NCBI RefSeq assembly: GCF_000235505.1
Contig: NZ_JH379031.1
Span: 1-64,000, forward strand
Source of the DNA: Hungatella hathewayi WAL-18680
GTDB lineage: Bacteria; Bacillota; Clostridia; Lachnospirales; Lachnospiraceae
Direction of reading: 5' to 3'
DNA length: 64,000 nt
This document shows, in pieces, positions 9,616 to 17,703 of this stretch (positions within the stretch are counted from its first letter, which is position 1; each line of letters starts with the position of its first letter). The translations under genes and the position numbers were made by a program. The notes under the pieces were generated by a model. The model was not told the DNA's origin and did no database searches. It was given only the letters and a program-made list of their open reading frames with translations.

Positions 9616-10164
9616 ATGTTCCTGAATTTTGTTGCATATCTTCTGATTCCTTTATATACCATATGGTTTGTGGCGGGAACTAACTGGTTTACTACCAATT
9701 TTTCCGTGCTTGGAAATATGATTGGGCGCTCCGAGGAATTCGTCCTGTGGGGCCTTATGGTGGGAATTTACTTTTTCTGGTGCCTGAGACGGATAGTCAG
9801 GCGGATGGAGGTAAAGCCAAAAGGCACTTTCCTGATTCCCACGTCCCTGGTGCTGCTCACATTTGCGCTCACCACGCCATATCTGCCTGAAGTACTGCCG
9901 TTAAAATCATTTCTGCACATCATCTTTGCCTTTGTGGCGGCTGTCTGCCTGATGTTGTGTTTGTATCTGATTGTTTGGCGGCTGTATCAGGGCGACAGAG
10001 AGACTTATCGAACTTATTTGAAGTCCCTGATTGCCATCACCTGTTTTTCTGCATTTCTTCTGGTGCTGGCGGGAATCATCAGCAGCGCACTGGAGATATT
10101 TTTTACCATATCAACCGTCATCCTGGTGCGCAGTCTGCTGCGGCAGGTGGACAGTGATACGTGA
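9616..10164 (+). CDS. Hypothetical multi-pass membrane protein
   Basis: About 182 residues, mostly hydrophobic, with roughly six membrane segments separated by short basic loops (RRIVRRMEVKPKG; YQGDRETYRTY). The ATG at 9616 follows GGAGG by 5 bp. An in-frame TTG at 9586 lacks a ribosome site. The profile resembles small DUF998-like membrane proteins, but I recognise no family motif. It is a single gene convergent with tadA, 14 bp apart. Confidence 0.7.
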   Translation: MFLNFVAYLLIPLYTIWFVAGTNWFTTNFSVLGNMIGRSEEFVLWGLMVGIYFFWCLRRIVRRMEVKPKGTFLIPTSLVLLTFALTTPYLPEVLPLKSFLHIIFAFVAAVCLMLCLYLIVWRLYQGDRETYRTYLKSLIAITCFSAFLLVLAGIISSALEIFFTISTVILVRSLLRQVDSDT

Positions 10165-10178
10165 CCATCTTTCTCTGC

Positions 10179-10664
10179 CTATGATTTGGAGCGTCTCAGC
10201 TCTCTGAAAAATTCTTTTAACATGGTAGAGCACTCTTCTTCCATCATGCCGATGGAGGTCTCCACCTGGTGGTTGAATCCATCCTCGTGGAGCATGTCCA
10301 GTACGGAACCGGCGCAGCCGGCTTTGGGATTCATACAGCCGATGACCACGCGGGGGATTCTCGCCTGAACAATGGCTCCGGCGCACATGGGGCAGGGCTC
10401 TAAGGTTACATACATGGTGCAGTCCTCCAGCCGCCAGTCTCCCATCACCTTGCACGCCTTTTTGATGGCGATAATTTCTGCGTGGGATAATACATTTTTA
10501 TCTATAATTCTTCGGTTATAACCGCGTCCGATGATTTTATTCTGGTATACAATCACACAGCCTATGGGAACTTCCCCCAGCTTCCCGGCCTTCTTCGCCT
10601 GACGGATCGCTTCCCTCATATATTTTTCTTCCAGCTCCATCTCTTTTGGTTCCATCCCTTTCAT
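10179..10664 (-). CDS. tadA: tRNA adenosine(34) deaminase
   Basis: About 161 residues with the cytidine-deaminase fold zinc site HAEI (His plus catalytic Glu) and PCPMC (two Cys ligands). It converts A34 to inosine in the tRNA-Arg anticodon. The ATG at 10664 has AAGAGGA 6 bp upstream. An in-frame TTG at 10685 does not. It lies upstream of the SRP RNA and dnaX, the conserved Firmicute order. Confidence 0.95.
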   Translation of the reverse strand: MKGMEPKEMELEEKYMREAIRQAKKAGKLGEVPIGCVIVYQNKIIGRGYNRRIIDKNVLSHAEIIAIKKACKVMGDWRLEDCTMYVTLEPCPMCAGAIVQARIPRVVIGCMNPKAGCAGSVLDMLHEDGFNHQVETSIGMMEEECSTMLKEFFRELRRSKS

Positions 10665-10740
10665 ACGGATTCCTCTTCTTTCCAATCTGTGCTATACTGT
10701 AACAAGTATATACGAAATTAATAGAATTGGAAATGATAAT

Positions 10741-11439
10741 ATGAAAATATGTGGATTACAGAAAACAACGTTACTGGACTATCCGGGGCATGTGGCGGCC
10801 ACGGTCTTTTTGGGCGGGTGCAATTTCCGATGCCCCTTCTGCCACAACAAGGAACTGCTGGGAAATGATGCCGAAGCGCTGTTTTCCCTGGAAGAGCTGC
10901 TGGGCTTTTTTAAAAAGCGCGCCTCGATTCTGGAGGGCGTCTGCATCACAGGCGGGGAACCTACGCTGTTTCCTGAGGAACTGGAGGACCTGATTCGGAG
11001 ACTCCGCTCTTACGGATACCTGATTAAGCTGGATACCAATGGGTTCCGGCCGGAGGTTCTAAGACACCTGTGCGAAGAACAGCTGCTGGACTATGTGGCT
11101 ATGGATATTAAAAGCTGTCCGGAGCGGTATCCGGTTGTGGCGGGTGTTCCCTCGCTTTCCACCGAAGGCATCATGGAAAGTGTGTCCTTCCTGATGGGCG
11201 GGGCTGTCCCTTATGAATTCCGGACCACGGTGGTGCGGGAATTACATACGGCGGATGATTTCGCCAAAATAGGGGCCTGGCTGAAGGGATGTTCCGCTTA
11301 CTTTCTGCAGAATTATGTAGAAAGCGAGAACGTCCTTCAGCCAGGATTTACAAGCTGTAATAAGCAGGAACTTCTTTCTTTTATGGATATTTTAAAACCA
11401 TATATCCATCGTGTGGAGCTGCGGGGCGTGGATTACTGA
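10741..11439 (+). CDS. nrdG: Anaerobic ribonucleotide reductase activating protein (NrdG type radical SAM)
   Basis: A 232-residue radical SAM protein with CNFRCPFC (residues 27-34) as the CxxxCxxC [4Fe-4S] ligand triad, the GGEP SAM-binding motif near 70 and a DTNG strand end. N-terminal sequence (KTTLLDYPGHVAATVF) matches the NrdG2/PflA-like subgroup that generates the glycyl radical on class III ribonucleotide reductase. No nrdD is in the window, so activation of another glycyl radical enzyme is possible. It is convergent with the DUF6128 gene, with a 7-bp overlap of the 3' ends. Confidence 0.88.
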   Translation: MKICGLQKTTLLDYPGHVAATVFLGGCNFRCPFCHNKELLGNDAEALFSLEELLGFFKKRASILEGVCITGGEPTLFPEELEDLIRRLRSYGYLIKLDTNGFRPEVLRHLCEEQLLDYVAMDIKSCPERYPVVAGVPSLSTEGIMESVSFLMGGAVPYEFRTTVVRELHTADDFAKIGAWLKGCSAYFLQNYVESENVLQPGFTSCNKQELLSFMDILKPYIHRVELRGVDY

Positions 11440-12875
11440 TTGCCCATGTTGATGTCGGTGTACCAGTATCCAAACCGCGCGTCCCCGGCCGGCTGCAATT
11501 TGGACAGCACGAAGTTGGGGAAGCCGAACATGGACGCCATGTATTTCTCATTGCTGTAATAATGTCCGGGGACGCCCAGCAGATATCTTGGGTTTCCCTC
11601 GGGATTGTTCAGCTTGACCAGAATGAGATAGCGGTAGCTGTAATAGCCGTGCAGGAGAAAACTGTTGTTGCCATAGGTCCAGGTCTCCCTGGGCAATAGG
11701 CCGATATCCTGCGGTTTCACCATCAAAATCTCACATCCGTTGGCGTAGTCAAATGCCTGTATCTTTGGATAAGTTTTTCTGAAATGCTGCCACAGCCGGT
11801 CCGGCTGGCCAGATTCCCTCTCTTCCCGCTCCAGGCGGTTGAAAAATTCCCAATTCTCCATTCCGGCTGGGGCCGGATTGACAGGCGTTTGGTTGACCGG
11901 CGCCTGATTAACTGGCGTCTGATTGACCGGTGTCTGATTGACCGGTGCCTGATTGACCGGCGCCTGATTAATCGGCGTCTGATTGACCGGCGTCTGATTA
12001 ACCGGTGCCTGGTTGACCGGCGTCTGATTAACCGGTGCCTGGTTGACCGGCGTCTGATTAACCGGTGTCTGATTGACCGGTGCCTGAGTCTGGGACGGCT
12101 CCATGTTAGGCCGAAGAATCTGGTCCGCCATGATTGGCTGCGGTATCTCTGCCGCAGGCATTTCCTCCACATTTGGTTCTGGCTGCCGCATCGTCTGCGC
12201 CCTCTGCATCGCCTGGGCGCGCTGCATCTGTTGTACTTCCTGGGCCCGTTTCATTTCCTGGGCCTCTTGAATCTCCTGGGCCTGCTGCTCGTCGGCTTCG
12301 CTCTGGGCCTGAATCTCGGCTTCTATCTCTTCCACGATGGAACTCTTGTGCTCCATCACCATCTGATTCACCGTTTCCTCCGAGATGCTGGCATCCGGAA
12401 TCTGAGCCATATGTTCCACTTCCACATTCTCTGACGTCACCTCGTCAAGCTCCAGCTGGGCGGCGTGCTCCACCGTATCAAGCTCCACGGTCTCCCCCGG
12501 CTGCAGTTCCGCCGCCTGGGTCACCGCATCGTCCCATATGGTCGTATAGGCCTGCCAGGAATCCTCTACGCTATGTATGCTCAGACCGTAACACTGGTCC
12601 ATACTCCAGCCGGAGTTTTCAACATTTCCTGCCGACACCACGGCCCGGAACTCCCCTGCTCCGTTACGGATGAATATCTTACCAAGGAGAATCTGGTCGC
12701 TTCCCGCCAGCAGATAGACACCCATATCGTTGTTACCCACGTATACTTTTTTGACACTTACCTGAATCTTGCACTGCCCGTTCCTTGCCTCAATTTTGGC
12801 AAACCCGATGTTTTTTCCCTTAATTCCACCTTCATAAGCATAGATGTAGGATATTAATCTCCGATAATTAGACAT
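11433..12875 (-). CDS. DUF6128 domain protein with Pro-Val-Asn-Gln repeats
   Basis: A 480-residue protein in three parts. Residues 1-115 are a beta-rich N-terminal domain (YAYEGGIKGKNIGFAKI; KVYVGNNDMGVYLLAG). A Gln/Glu/Ala-rich coiled-coil-like section follows (about 150-240). Then comes a linker of 14 tandem five-residue units of the form (T/A)PVNQ, and a C-terminal domain of about 150 residues (LLGVPGHYYSNEKYMASMFGFPNF). The N- and C-terminal parts match the Lachnospiraceae DUF6128 architecture. The function is unknown. There is no signal peptide, so it is probably cytoplasmic. The start is ATG preceded by a GGGGTGAT site. Confidence 0.8.
   Translation of the reverse strand: MSNYRRLISYIYAYEGGIKGKNIGFAKIEARNGQCKIQVSVKKVYVGNNDMGVYLLAGSDQILLGKIFIRNGAGEFRAVVSAGNVENSGWSMDQCYGLSIHSVEDSWQAYTTIWDDAVTQAAELQPGETVELDTVEHAAQLELDEVTSENVEVEHMAQIPDASISEETVNQMVMEHKSSIVEEIEAEIQAQSEADEQQAQEIQEAQEMKRAQEVQQMQRAQAMQRAQTMRQPEPNVEEMPAAEIPQPIMADQILRPNMEPSQTQAPVNQTPVNQTPVNQAPVNQTPVNQAPVNQTPVNQTPINQAPVNQAPVNQTPVNQTPVNQAPVNQTPVNPAPAGMENWEFFNRLEREERESGQPDRLWQHFRKTYPKIQAFDYANGCEILMVKPQDIGLLPRETWTYGNNSFLLHGYYSYRYLILVKLNNPEGNPRYLLGVPGHYYSNEKYMASMFGFPNFVLSKLQPAGDARFGYWYTDINMGNQ
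11876..12085. repeat. 14-unit 15-bp minisatellite in the DUF6128 gene
   Basis: Fourteen head-to-tail copies of a 15-bp unit close to GATTGACCGGTGTCT. They vary at the third position of codons and at the T/A residue of the encoded (T/A)PVNQ pentapeptide. The repeat length is a multiple of three, so copy-number changes keep the frame. Confidence 0.95.
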
Positions 12876-12914
12876 GCTATCACCCCTTCGATTAATATTT
12901 TATGTAATTACCCA

Positions 12915-12943
12915 TTGAAAGTATGACACAAAAATGATATCCT
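12915..12943 (+). promoter_or_regulatory. nagB promoter
   Basis: TTGAAA (12915-12920) and TATCCT (12938-12943) are separated by 17 bp, 53 bp upstream of the nagB ATG. Confidence 0.55.
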
Positions 12944-12995
12944 GTTCATAGAGTTTACAAAAAAATTTTTTTCAATGTAATATGGAGGTAGTAAA

Positions 12996-13727
12996 ATGAG
13001 GGTTTACAGAGCTAAGGATTACAACGACATGAGCAGAAAGGCAGCCAACATTATTTCTGCAAAGGTGATTTTAAAACCTGACTGCGTACTGGGACTGGCT
13101 ACGGGTTCTTCCCCAATCGGTACATACAAGCAGCTGATTGAATGGTACGAAAAGGGAGATTTGGATTTCTCTCAGGTTAAATCCGTGAACCTGGATGAGT
13201 ACAAGGGCCTCACAAAAGATAACGACCAGAGCTACTACTATTTTATGTACAACAATTTCTTCAAACATATCAATATTGATTTAAATAATACCAACGTTCC
13301 CGATGGAACCGAGCCGGACAGCGAGAAGGAATGCTCCCGCTATGACAAGGTTATCGAGAGCATGGGCGGTGTTGATTTACAGCTTCTCGGCCTTGGCCAC
13401 AACGGACACATCGGTTTCAACGAACCGGAGGATACCTTCCCGAAGCTGACACACTGTGTTGACTTACAGGAGAGCACCATCGAGGCCAACAAACGGTTCT
13501 TCGCCGATATCAACGACGTTCCGAGACAGGCATACACCATGGGTATCCAGACCATCATGAGAGCCAGAACCATCCTCATGGTTGTCAGCGGAGAAGACAA
13601 GGCCCAGATTCTTCACGATGCGCTGTGCGGACCGATTACCCCTCATGTACCGGCTTCCATCCTTCAGCTTCACAACGATGTCATCATCGTGGCTGACGAA
13701 GCGGCTCTGTCCAAAATGCCTAAATAA
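12996..13727 (+). CDS. nagB: Glucosamine-6-phosphate deaminase
   Basis: A 243-residue NagB-family isomerase/deaminase converting glucosamine 6-phosphate to fructose 6-phosphate and ammonia. Visible motifs are LGLATGSSPIGTY (34-46), the catalytic NLDEY (about 67-71) and GLGHNGHIGFNEP with the ring-opening His. Length is normal. The start ATG has GGAGG 6 bp upstream. It is monocistronic, with its own promoter and terminator, and is not next to nagA. This gives the organism the standard phosphorylated amino-sugar route, in addition to the cluster at 35.5-47.5 kb. Confidence 0.97.
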   Translation: MRVYRAKDYNDMSRKAANIISAKVILKPDCVLGLATGSSPIGTYKQLIEWYEKGDLDFSQVKSVNLDEYKGLTKDNDQSYYYFMYNNFFKHINIDLNNTNVPDGTEPDSEKECSRYDKVIESMGGVDLQLLGLGHNGHIGFNEPEDTFPKLTHCVDLQESTIEANKRFFADINDVPRQAYTMGIQTIMRARTILMVVSGEDKAQILHDALCGPITPHVPASILQLHNDVIIVADEAALSKMPK

Positions 13728-13746
13728 TGCGTTAACAAATTCATAG

Positions 13747-13790
13747 AAAAACCATCTCGGAATACGGAACATGATTCCGGGATGGTTTTT
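13747..13790. terminator. Bidirectional terminator between nagB and the convergent gene
   Basis: AAAACCATCTCGGAAT (13748-13763) pairs with ATTCCGGGATGGTTTT (13774-13789), with A and T runs on both sides. The stop codon of the minus-strand gene (13789-13791) lies in the end of the stem. Confidence 0.9.
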
Positions 13791-14286
13791 AACGTATTCG
13801 GATTATCTCACAGTGAAGACCGTTGTCCTCCAGATAATAATAACACGCTGTTCTTGTGCGTATCACATCAAACAGCGCCATGTTGGCGTAATACGTCTCC
13901 ATTTTTGACAACGGCTGCTCGAGACCAAACATATCCAGCGGATAAAACTCGCACGATTCTTCCGTTTCCAGGATAAGCTGGTTCTCCCACAGTTCGATTC
14001 TGTTGGCCGGCCGTTTCTCCTGGCAGATCGTATCGGCCACTCTGTTCAGCCAGCCGGAGCTTTTGAATTGAGCCATCATCCGCTGCTTTAACTCAAGCAT
14101 TTGTTTCGTTTTTTCTTCCTGCTGCCGCTTCTGGTCTTCCTCCCACGCGGCCCGCTGAAGATTTTGCTGTTTTTGCCATTTTCTATGTCTGAAAGACGTT
14201 ACGATACTGATTATCAGCGGAAACGCCATTATGATAATCAGACCGGCAAACGCCCAGATATTCCATATGTTCATCTGTTCCACCAT
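13789..14286 (-). CDS. Hypothetical membrane-anchored protein
   Basis: About 165 residues. One N-terminal membrane span (IWAFAGLIIIMAFPLIIS) is followed by a strongly charged Gln/Lys/Glu helix likely to be a coiled coil (about 35-70). A soluble C-terminal part with Tyr- and Glu-rich sequence follows. The ATG at 14286 has AGGAG 10 bp upstream. Upstream in-frame starts lack such a site. The family is not recognised. It is divergent from the Xre regulator and shares its palindrome-rich upstream region, so it may be that regulator's target. Confidence 0.65.
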   Translation of the reverse strand: MVEQMNIWNIWAFAGLIIIMAFPLIISIVTSFRHRKWQKQQNLQRAAWEEDQKRQQEEKTKQMLELKQRMMAQFKSSGWLNRVADTICQEKRPANRIELWENQLILETEESCEFYPLDMFGLEQPLSKMETYYANMALFDVIRTRTACYYYLEDNGLHCEIIRIR

Positions 14287-14344
14287 CAGGTGCAGTCTCC
14301 TATTATTTCTTCTTGAAAGGCGAAAAATCGCCTCGAATACCCAT

Positions 14345-14423
14345 GTACTAATAGTACAACACAATATCTTCAACGGCAATAGCAAATTATACCATTTGTT
14401 ACTAAAATAGTGCTATAAGTAAC
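14345..14423. promoter_or_regulatory. Divergent promoter region with two palindromes
   Basis: GTACTA-A-TAGTAC (14345-14357) is a perfect dyad. GTTACT (14398-14403) and AGTAAC (14418-14423) are a second inverted repeat. An extended -10 for the minus-strand gene, TGGTATAAT, covers 14386-14394. The location between the Xre gene and its divergent neighbour suggests operators for Xre. Confidence 0.5.
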
Positions 14424-14446
14424 ATTATACTGAGGGAGATATGCCT

Positions 14447-14806
14447 ATGGAGCAGGAATCACAAAAGAGGAACCAATTCAGCGTTGAAGTTGGCGCAAGA
14501 ATTGCAGCTAGAAGGAAACAACTAAATCTGACTCAGGAACAGGCCGCCGAGAAAGCCGACGTTTCTCATCAGTTTTTTGCATGTGTGGAAAGAGGAATCA
14601 AAAATATGCGGGCAGAGAATATCGTCAAAGTCTCCCGTGCACTGGAAGTAAGCACCGACTATATCCTGCTTGGGACGCCAAACGAACGTGACAGTGAGCG
14701 TCTTTCCACGCTGTGTGATTCATTTTCACCGAAACAAATGCAGTGTATGGAACAGATTATCCAAAGCTTCCGCATTGCATGTGATATCGACAGTGACGAA
14801 AAATAG
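14447..14806 (+). CDS. Xre-family transcriptional regulator
   Basis: About 119 residues with an N-terminal Cro/C1-type helix-turn-helix (GARIAARRKQLNLTQEQAAE, then VSHQFFACVERG) at about 15-65. A short C-terminal helical tail follows. The ATG at 14447 is 8 bp from AGGGAG. The ATG at 14441 is only 2 bp away. It is probably a small repressor acting on the divergent gene and itself. A terminator follows immediately. Confidence 0.85.
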   Translation: MEQESQKRNQFSVEVGARIAARRKQLNLTQEQAAEKADVSHQFFACVERGIKNMRAENIVKVSRALEVSTDYILLGTPNERDSERLSTLCDSFSPKQMQCMEQIIQSFRIACDIDSDEK

Positions 14807-14811
14807 CCGCC

Positions 14812-14854
14812 AAAAAGCCCGGGTGTCAGGCATCTGCCTCCACCCGGGCTTTTT
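14812..14854. terminator. Bidirectional terminator between the Xre gene and ohyA
   Basis: AAAAAGCCCGGGTG pairs with CACCCGGGCTTTTT around a short loop. It serves both converging transcripts. Confidence 0.95.
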
Positions 14855-14885
14855 ATCGTTCCATCACTTTTATTGCCGGCGGCCT

Positions 14886-16616
14886 TTAGCGGTAAGCCGT
14901 CTGCACTGCTTTCATCAAAATCTTCGGGTCCTTCGCGTAAGGAGTCACCGGACAAACTTCCCTGTCCACACCCATCAGGCCGTAGACCGCCAGACGTGCC
15001 GCTCTCACGGAATACTCCTCCGTAAATACCATATCCTCCGGAATCTCCACAAACTGGCTTATCATGGCAAAGTTTGTCGAACCCTGCGGTATCACTTCCG
15101 GCCGGTCAGTCATCTTGCGCGGCTGGAACTGGGCATCGACATATGGCATGTAGCACGGAATCACATTGACAACCGTGGCCATCAATTCCTGAATCTTCTC
15201 CTCGTCCAGATGGAGATGATGCAGATACTCGGTCAGCAGCTCTTCGCCCGTACAGTCTTTCATCGGTTTCTTCACATAATCCCCGATTGCATCCGTATAT
15301 AATCCGTAACCCCAGAAAATCGTCTCATCCATAGGCTGGTTTCTGAAATGCGGCTGGGCGGCCACAACGCTGCTCATCAGCCAGCTGGAATCCTTGAAGG
15401 TCATGAGCGCGCCGCTTCCTGGAACATTTCCCGTAAAGTTCTCGATGACTTTCAGCAGTTTGTCGCCCTTGCAGGTTACGGTAAAGCTCTCCCAGTTGGT
15501 CTCGTGGGCATTTCCAAAGAACGGCTCCGGATTGCCCAGGTTGGATTTCTTGGCCGCAATTTTCGCCCACAGCTCCCCTGAGATTGGTTTTTCTTCCGGT
15601 GCCGGCGCCGGTGTGTGCATATCGCCCAGCGTTGCGCTGTCGGTCATGCAGGCGTTGGTCATGATACAGATATCACCGCTCTTTAATACTACCTGCTTCT
15701 CCTCACCGTTGTCATTTAAATACAGCGTCTGCACGGTAATGCCGTCGCCCTCCGCGAAATCAATATCGGTAACGGTACAATTTTCAACAAATTTCACGCC
15801 CTGGCCGCGAAGATAAGTTTCCAGCGGGCGGATCACGCTGTCATACTGGTTAAGCGGTGTTCTGGTGACACCTTCCAGCGTCTCGATACGGCTGAATTCG
15901 AATATCATCCGGTTCATGTAGCGGCGGAACTCAAACAAGCTGCTCCATTTCTGGAATGCGAAAGTGGTCTGCCACATATACCAGAAGTTGGTCTCGAAGA
16001 AATGAGGGGTATCGGAGAACCACTGCTCGATGGTCATGTCATCCAGCTTCGTCTCATCCGTGGTCATCAGCTTCAGCAGAGCCATCCTGTCGCTCTGGTT
16101 AAAGCCCATGCTCTTGATATCCAGAATCTTGCCACTCTTATCCACCAGACGGGCCTTGGCACAGGTAGGATGCGCATGGTCAAAGTTTAAGATCTCCTCG
16201 GTAACGCTTCTGCCCGGCTGGTCTAAAGACGGGATGGTACGGAACAGCTCCCAGAAATTTTCGTAGGTCTCCTCATTCAGCATACGGCCGCCGCGGCACA
16301 CGAAGCCGCCCTCCGGCGTCCCGATTCCGTCGTTGCTGCCGCCCAGAATGTGCATGCCCTCGTAGATGGTGATCTGCTCCCCCGGGAACTTGCAGTCCCG
16401 AATCAGATAAGCCGCACCGGCCATACTTCCCAGACCGCCGCCGATAAAATAAGCCTGGTTTCCAGCATAATCTCTGGAAGACAAATCGGCCTCAATACTC
16501 TCTTCCTTCTGTATCTTCATGGCTTTCTTCCTGGAATCGCTGATGATTTTTCCCGCCACGCCGGCGCCTGCCGCAACTGCTCCAACCTTAACTAATGTAC
16601 GTAATTTCTTTCCCAT
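14886..16616 (-). CDS. ohyA: Oleate hydratase
   Basis: About 576 residues. This FAD-dependent enzyme adds water to cis-9 double bonds of oleate and linoleate, giving 10-hydroxy fatty acids. The dinucleotide fold GGGLGSMAGAAYLI (about 60) is followed by EGMHILGGSNDG and the family-conserved GRMLNEETYENFWEL. The first about 30 residues (KLRTLVKVGAVAAGAGVAGK) are hydrophobic and basic. This extra N-terminus could be a membrane anchor. ATG at 16616 is 9 bp from AAAGG. An in-frame ATG at 16625 is also possible. Host fatty acids in the gut are likely substrates. Confidence 0.93.
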   Translation of the reverse strand: MGKKLRTLVKVGAVAAGAGVAGKIISDSRKKAMKIQKEESIEADLSSRDYAGNQAYFIGGGLGSMAGAAYLIRDCKFPGEQITIYEGMHILGGSNDGIGTPEGGFVCRGGRMLNEETYENFWELFRTIPSLDQPGRSVTEEILNFDHAHPTCAKARLVDKSGKILDIKSMGFNQSDRMALLKLMTTDETKLDDMTIEQWFSDTPHFFETNFWYMWQTTFAFQKWSSLFEFRRYMNRMIFEFSRIETLEGVTRTPLNQYDSVIRPLETYLRGQGVKFVENCTVTDIDFAEGDGITVQTLYLNDNGEEKQVVLKSGDICIMTNACMTDSATLGDMHTPAPAPEEKPISGELWAKIAAKKSNLGNPEPFFGNAHETNWESFTVTCKGDKLLKVIENFTGNVPGSGALMTFKDSSWLMSSVVAAQPHFRNQPMDETIFWGYGLYTDAIGDYVKKPMKDCTGEELLTEYLHHLHLDEEKIQELMATVVNVIPCYMPYVDAQFQPRKMTDRPEVIPQGSTNFAMISQFVEIPEDMVFTEEYSVRAARLAVYGLMGVDREVCPVTPYAKDPKILMKAVQTAYR

Positions 16617-16776
16617 AACTGACATCCTTTCCTTTTCATCATTTTCATCTGATACATGTCTGTTGATTTTATGTGTCTGCGTTTTTTGTTATCCTTAAGT
16701 CTTTCCTGTTTTCTGCTGATGCAATCATCCTAACACAATTTTCGGTCAAAGTCTTTATACAAGCATTTTTAAATGT

Positions 16777-16808
16777 CAAAAAAAACGACACCCCATGATG
16801 AGTGTCGT
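16777..16808 (-). terminator. Terminator downstream of the metG-tetR block
   Basis: ACGACAC (16785-16791) and GTGTCGT (16802-16808) form a stem followed on the minus strand by eight T. The nearest upstream minus-strand gene is the TetR gene ending at 17109, so that transcript would run antisense through the small gene at 16891. The remaining 16617-16890 sequence is the ohyA upstream region. Confidence 0.8.
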
Positions 16809-16890
16809 AAAACCAGACAGTTTTCCAATTTTGTCTATCGCTATTTTATAAAAATTTTCTTAAAATAAGTATCAGCAAGGAGGTCTTATT

Positions 16891-17121
16891 ATGTCCTTAG
16901 AAAGTCATTTGCGGGAGTCGATGTTGAAAACCGCGCTGCTTCATCTATTAAAAAACCAGAAAAAGTCTCCTGACCGTGCAGCCAGGAATATCCAGGAAAT
17001 GCTGCTGCGATTCAATCCGTCCGGAAATGAAGGCGCCTACCAGTATGACACCCTGCTTCAGGTCATCACTTCCTGCTCGAAAGAAGACTGCATCAGCTGG
17101 ATTATGAATCACTTGTCCTGA
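16891..17121 (+). CDS. Small hypothetical protein
   Basis: A 76-residue protein with an excellent ribosome site (AAGGAGGT, 7 bp from ATG). Its sequence looks alpha-helical and basic in the first half (AARNIQEMLLRFNP) with two Cys near the C-terminus (CSKEDCISW). No domain is recognised. It is the only plus-strand gene among long minus-strand units, and its last 13 bp overlap the 3' end of the TetR gene. The good start signal supports expression. Confidence 0.65.
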   Translation: MSLESHLRESMLKTALLHLLKNQKKSPDRAARNIQEMLLRFNPSGNEGAYQYDTLLQVITSCSKEDCISWIMNHLS

Positions 17122-17690
17122 TTCATATTTTGAAGAGCCTGGTTTCTGATATGGGCAATCTGGCCCGTGTCAGAAGCCAGGCTTTTCAGATGCAGGGAAA
17201 CCACTTCCGGTGCAATCTTCATCCCACGCTCCGCCCATGACATAATCACGCCGCAGATTCCAAAAGCGTAAAACTCCGCGTCAAATTCCTTCTCCGCGGC
17301 CGCCAGCTTGCCGCCCACATCCAGAAGCTCCAGCGCATCCAGAAACAGCGCCTTCGCCATGTCAAACAGGTAGCTCTCAAACGTCTTCTCCTGCTCCTTT
17401 AAGGTGTTCATGTAAAATGCTTTCTCCCTCACCATAATCCGGAGCATCTCAAAAATCTTCTCATTCCAGTTTTCAAAACTGATATCTTCCGTAATCAGCG
17501 AAAAATTCTCATTGTAATAGATCCAGCTGAGAAGCTCATATTTATCCTGAAAATGATAATAAAAGGTCTGACGGTTCAGCCCGCAGGCCGCCGTGATATC
17601 CGCGATGGATATCTTGTCAAAGGCCTTCTCCTTACACACTGTTTTCAGAGCGCCGGCAATGGCTTTCTTTGTAATTAATGAGTCGGACAT
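17109..17690 (-). CDS. TetR/AcrR family regulator (DhaS-like)
   Basis: A 193-residue protein with an N-terminal TetR helix-turn-helix (ISIADITAACGLNRQTFYYHFQDK, split over 27-50). Its C-terminal domain is of the TetR_C_8/DhaS type. The ligand is unknown. It starts 13 bp downstream of rsmA, is probably co-transcribed with it and has a GGAG site. No transporter or metabolic gene is adjacent that would suggest a target, though ohyA is the next minus-strand gene. Confidence 0.87.
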   Translation of the reverse strand: MSDSLITKKAIAGALKTVCKEKAFDKISIADITAACGLNRQTFYYHFQDKYELLSWIYYNENFSLITEDISFENWNEKIFEMLRIMVREKAFYMNTLKEQEKTFESYLFDMAKALFLDALELLDVGGKLAAAEKEFDAEFYAFGICGVIMSWAERGMKIAPEVVSLHLKSLASDTGQIAHIRNQALQNMNQDK

Positions 17691-17703
17691 AGGGTATCAC
17701 TCC

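Noticed and set aside
11876-12085. Short regular repeats that might suggest CRISPR
   Set aside because: The 15-bp units are directly abutting with no spacers and lie inside a coding sequence. The same holds for the 36-bp repeats in larC (55772-55948).
11784-12434. Plus-strand frame of 216 residues across the minisatellite
   Set aside because: It is the antisense reading of the DUF6128 repeat, with Arg/Leu-rich monotony and no start signal.
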